6,191 nt of DNA, taken from assembly GCA_021795795.1 (NCBI GenBank), contig JAJYPA010000492.1:1-6191 (forward strand). The letters run 5' to 3'. The DNA comes from Pseudomonadota bacterium (lineage in GTDB: Bacteria; Pseudomonadota; Gammaproteobacteria; Halothiobacillales; Halothiobacillaceae). Of this stretch, positions 4,035-6,191 are shown in pieces (positions within the stretch are counted from its first letter, which is position 1; every line of letters starts with the position of its first letter). The notes beneath the pieces are model-generated. The model did not search any database. It was not told where the DNA came from and worked only from the letters and a program-made list of their open reading frames with translations. A program made the translations under genes and the position numbers.

Positions 4035-5082
4035 CAAGAAATCGGTGGATACCACCTTTTTGCCATTCGTCGCCGGCACGTCGGATCTGGAACCCCTGAC
4101 CCCGCCGGACACCGACATTCGCGCGGTGCCATGGTTCAAGCTGGACATGCTCAAACTCGGGCATTCGGAATTTCTACAGATCGCCAGCAACGAGGAGTTG
4201 GGCGCGGCGGTCAAGCTGTGGATGTTCGCCATCCATCAGGTGCCGGCCGGCAGCCTGCCCAATAACGAGGTCGTCCTGGCGCAGGCCGCCGGCTACGACC
4301 ACCGCAAAAAGGCTTGGCAGCGCGTGCGCGGTATGGCGCTCTACGGCTGGGCGCTGTGCTCCGACGGGCGCTTGTACCATCAGACCGTGGCCATGACCGT
4401 TCTCGACATTCTGCAATCCCTCCAGAGCCGCCAGAGCGGCGGCGACGATGCCATGGAACGGCTCCGGGAGCAAAACCGGCGGCGGCAACAACGGTTCAAG
4501 GAAAGACAGCGCGAAAGCCAGAAACAGCGCGTCGGGGACTCCGAAGCGCCGGAAGCGCGGGAAGGCACCCCGCCTTCCGCGGCGCCCGTAACGGCTGCGG
4601 TAACGTTACCGATAACGTTACCAAATAAAGAAATAGATAAATATAAAGAAAAAGAAAAACAACAGGATAGTAACGCGCCGGTAACGTTTCAGGAATCACT
4701 GCCGGTAACGTTACCAAATGGCGGCTTGCCCACCGCGCCAGAAAGTTTCCAAGCTGGTCAACAAGACTCCGTCCCCACTCGCGAAGGACTGATCTGCAAG
4801 CGATTGCGGGAACTCGGCGTCCGCGCCGCGCCGCACATGGTCGTGGTGCAGGAGATGTGCGCCCGATTCACCGATGAGCACATCCTGGCGGCCGCCGAAA
4901 TGGCTCTGGAGAAAAAAGGCGCGGGCATTCATGTGGCGTACATCGCCGCCATCCTCAAGGACGACGGAAAGCCGGGGAAGAGGAGAACTGGCGGCGTCAG
5001 CAAGCAACCTCCGATCGATCCGCCCGGTCGCCAACTGATACCCCCAGTCGCCGTAGGCGGATCTCATTACGTCAAACTGTAG
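4021..5082 (+). CDS. DUF1376-domain phage replication initiation protein (lambda O-like role)
   Basis: The 353-residue protein has an N-terminal DUF1376-type domain (about residues 14-125: WFKLDMLKL, NEELGAAVKLW, VPAGSLPNNEVVLAQAAGY, LYGWALCSDGRLYHQ). A basic, glutamine-rich helical stretch follows (RLREQNRRRQQRFKERQRE, about residues 143-170), then a low-complexity linker with repeated VTLP (residues 187-235). A C-terminal region (about 255-325: KRLRELGVRAAP, FTDEHILAAAEMALEKKG, VAYIAAILK) resembles C-termini of phage replication proteins. Genes of this type typically sit directly before a helicase loader, as here with nine bases between them. The inferred job is recognising the origin and recruiting the loader/helicase. 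The linker DNA contains palindromic iterons and an A-rich tract, a candidate origin. A GGAGGG site precedes the ATG, which overlaps the previous gene by 14 bases. Confidence 0.8.
   Translation: MPSIDKKSVDTTFLPFVAGTSDLEPLTPPDTDIRAVPWFKLDMLKLGHSEFLQIASNEELGAAVKLWMFAIHQVPAGSLPNNEVVLAQAAGYDHRKKAWQRVRGMALYGWALCSDGRLYHQTVAMTVLDILQSLQSRQSGGDDAMERLREQNRRRQQRFKERQRESQKQRVGDSEAPEAREGTPPSAAPVTAAVTLPITLPNKEIDKYKEKEKQQDSNAPVTFQESLPVTLPNGGLPTAPESFQAGQQDSVPTREGLICKRLRELGVRAAPHMVVVQEMCARFTDEHILAAAEMALEKKGAGIHVAYIAAILKDDGKPGKRRTGGVSKQPPIDPPGRQLIPPVAVGGSHYVKL
4588..4715. other. Candidate phage replication origin inside the initiator gene
   Basis: Six TAACG cores occur in 128 bases, starting at 4589, 4601, 4613, 4671, 4682 and 4706. 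The first three are spaced exactly 12 bp apart and the last interval is 24. Two are the perfect 12-bp palindrome GGTAACGTTACC (4599-4610, 4704-4715). GATAACGTTACC (4611-4622) and GGTAACGTTTCA (4680-4691) are near copies. Between the clusters, 4623-4668 is 46 bases with about 17% GC and very A-rich, in an otherwise GC-rich gene. Iterons beside an easily melted tract within the initiator gene is the layout of the lambda origin in gene O. The repeats also encode a VTLP-rich protein linker, which is the main alternative explanation. Confidence 0.6.
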
Positions 5083-5091
5083 GAGATAACC

Positions 5092-5952
5092 ATGTCGCTT
5101 CCGAAGAATTTCAAGAGTACAGAACAGCCCCGTGTTCCCGTCGGAGAGATGGCCAGGGATCTCCTTGCCAAATGGGGATTCGACCCCACCAATGAGGCGA
5201 TCCTGCCTGACCGCCATCCGCAGTATCGCGAGTGCGCGCGCCATGGCCGCTACCCGATCTCCATGGTGGATGAGCAGGATGTCATCCGCTACCTGTCGCC
5301 GGCCTGTCCGGTGTGCGCGGCGGAGCAGGCCTCCCGCCGGCTCATGGAGAGCGCGGCGATCCCAAAGCGTTACATTGACTGCGGCTTCGACAACTACGTG
5401 GTCGAGGTCCCGGGTCAGCAGACGGCCCTCGATGTCTGCCGGGACTACGCAGATCATTTCGAGGAGCGGGCCCGCAACGGATCCTGCCTCATCCTCTGCG
5501 GGAATCCCGGCACGGGCAAGAACCATCTGGCGTCGGCCATCGCCCGGACAGTGCTGTCCATGGGACATAGCGTGATCTTTGCGACCGCCTACGAAATCAT
5601 TGCCCGGATTCGCCAGACCTGGCAACGCGGCATCGGCAACAGCACGGAGCTGGAAGTCATTCGCGGTTTTGCCGAAGCGGGCCTGCTCATCATCGACGAG
5701 GTTGGGAAAACGTTCGGCAGCGATGGAGAGCGGGTGCATCTCTTCGAGGTGATCGACCACCGCTCCCGCGACCTGAAACCGACCCTCATCCTGTCCAACG
5801 AGAGCATTGGGGGCGTGGAGAAATACCTGGGTCCGGCCGCCTTCGACCGACTGTGCCAGAATGGCGGGCTGCTGCTCTTTGACTGGCAGAGCCATCGTCG
5901 GGGGAGGGAGTATAAATCCGATGCGTCAGCCTGCCTGCGGGGTGAACTATGA
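5092..5952 (+). CDS. DnaC-like helicase loader ATPase
   Basis: This 286-residue protein is an AAA+ ATPase of the DnaC type, expected to load the host replicative helicase at the phage origin. Walker A is GNPGTGKN (residues 137-144), with the unusual asparagine also found in E. coli DnaC (GKPGTGKNHL). Walker B is LLIIDEVG (198-205). TLILSN (231-236) fits sensor 1, and FDRL near residue 265 falls in the arginine-finger region. Upstream of the ATPase core, C48-x2-H51 and C72-x2-C75 form a likely zinc-binding motif, and residues 1-40 may contact the helicase or initiator. The start has AGGAG overlapping the previous stop codon. It completes an initiator-loader pair equivalent to lambda O-P, and its TGA overlaps the next ATG. 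Confidence 0.9.
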   Translation: MSLPKNFKSTEQPRVPVGEMARDLLAKWGFDPTNEAILPDRHPQYRECARHGRYPISMVDEQDVIRYLSPACPVCAAEQASRRLMESAAIPKRYIDCGFDNYVVEVPGQQTALDVCRDYADHFEERARNGSCLILCGNPGTGKNHLASAIARTVLSMGHSVIFATAYEIIARIRQTWQRGIGNSTELEVIRGFAEAGLLIIDEVGKTFGSDGERVHLFEVIDHRSRDLKPTLILSNESIGGVEKYLGPAAFDRLCQNGGLLLFDWQSHRRGREYKSDASACLRGEL

Positions 5953-6191
5953 ACAGAAATCATGTTTCAATCCACGCCGTTGACGAGGCGAATCTGGAAG
6001 AGGTTACGCCTCTCCCAAGAGGAGCATATCCCCCTGAAGGGGGAGGTTTCAACCGGGAAATTTCTGATGAGCAGCGCCTGCTGATAGCTCGTCTCTCAGA
6101 AGGTCACCCGATGCTGAACCCTCATCCTGTCCGTTCCGGCTGCGCCCGAAGCGCGACCGGGAACATGGCATTCTACCTGATCGACCTTGGC
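5949..6191 (+). CDS. N-terminus of an unrecognised gene downstream of the helicase loader (runs off right edge)
   Basis: ATG at 5949 forms an ATGA overlap with the stop of the loader gene, and the frame is open for 81 codons to the window end. It begins MNRNHVSIHAVDEANLEEV and continues through a Gly/Pro-rich piece (PRGAYPPEGGGF) encoded by two hairpins, then ISDEQRLLIARLSEGHP and GNMAFYLIDLG. The coupling and long open frame support a real gene in the replication operon. No family is recognised. The Gly/Pro segment may be a small in-frame insertion, because the sequence on either side reads normally. Confidence 0.6.
   Translation, partial: MNRNHVSIHAVDEANLEEVTPLPRGAYPPEGGGFNREISDEQRLLIARLSEGHPMLNPHPVRSGCARSATGNMAFYLIDLG
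6009..6044. repeat. Two adjacent hairpins within the start of a coding region
   Basis: CCTCT-CCCA-AGAGG (6009-6022) and TCCCCC-TGAA-GGGGGA (6029-6044) form two short perfect stem-loops separated by six bases. The right side, GAAGGGGGAGGTTTCAAC (6036-6053), closely resembles GAAGGGCGAGGGTGTCAAC (1356-1374) in the large hairpin upstream. The two loci may therefore carry the same type of REP or IS200/IS605-end sequence. Confidence 0.45.

Noticed and set aside
4711..5895. 394-codon minus-strand open frame antisense to the initiator and loader genes
   Set aside because: It is a long shadow ORF caused by high GC in the third positions of the plus-strand genes, which have clear ATPase and DUF1376 motifs. 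It has no start signal or recognised domain.
6025..6191. TnpB or transposase remnant at the right edge
   Set aside because: The hairpins resemble IS200/IS605 ends, but the translated sequence downstream shows no TnpB motifs that I can recognise.

Overview
The window looks like the early control and replication region of a temperate, lambda-like prophage (or a related integrated element) in a fairly GC-rich bacterium, most likely a proteobacterium. The evidence is a divergent CI/Cro-type switch, a BRO-N antirepressor-like protein, a DUF1376-type replication protein, a DnaC-type helicase loader, and many ATGA/TGATG stop-start overlaps. There are no rRNA, tRNA or CRISPR features, and I cannot name the host species.

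Layout. (1) Positions 1-508, minus strand: a chain of three short unrecognised genes joined by stop-start overlaps. It is driven by a leftward promoter at 560-588 that I call PL. (2) Positions 645-1377, plus strand: a toxin-antitoxin pair. The toxin (706-995) is broken by an apparent one-base deletion and the CopG/BrnA-like antitoxin (979-1326) is intact. A large hairpin (1332-1377) separates it from the convergent repressor. (3) Positions 1409-1867, minus strand: a CI-like repressor without a self-cleavage domain. (4) Positions 1859-1919: the operator/promoter region PR. PL and PR use the same hexamers (TTGACT-N17-TTTACT) and each carries a pair of related 16-bp operators with centres exactly 23 bp apart. 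(5) Positions 1927-3462: the rightward early operon, with a probably leaderless cro, a tiny basic ORF, an Ash-like ORF with an apparent frame switch, the BRO-N protein and a hypothetical protein. (6) Positions 3528-5952: the replication module, made of two tandem DUF1376 paralogues and a DnaC-like loader. A candidate replication origin (12-bp palindromic iterons beside an A-rich tract) lies inside the second paralogue, as the lambda origin lies inside gene O. (7) From 5949: the start of an unrecognised gene that runs off the right edge and carries two hairpins.

How it would work (inference). The repressor and Cro compete at matching operators at PL and PR, which flank an immunity segment of about 1.3 kb. 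That segment also carries a toxin-antitoxin cassette where lambda has rexAB. Because the repressor lacks a peptidase S24 domain, induction would need another route, and the BRO-N protein is a candidate. The rightward transcript then supplies the initiator and helicase loader acting at the internal origin. The strongest findings are the matched PL/PR operators, the intragenic origin, the frameshifted toxin with intact antitoxin, and the duplicated DUF1376 gene whose two copies are one base away from being a single tandem protein.
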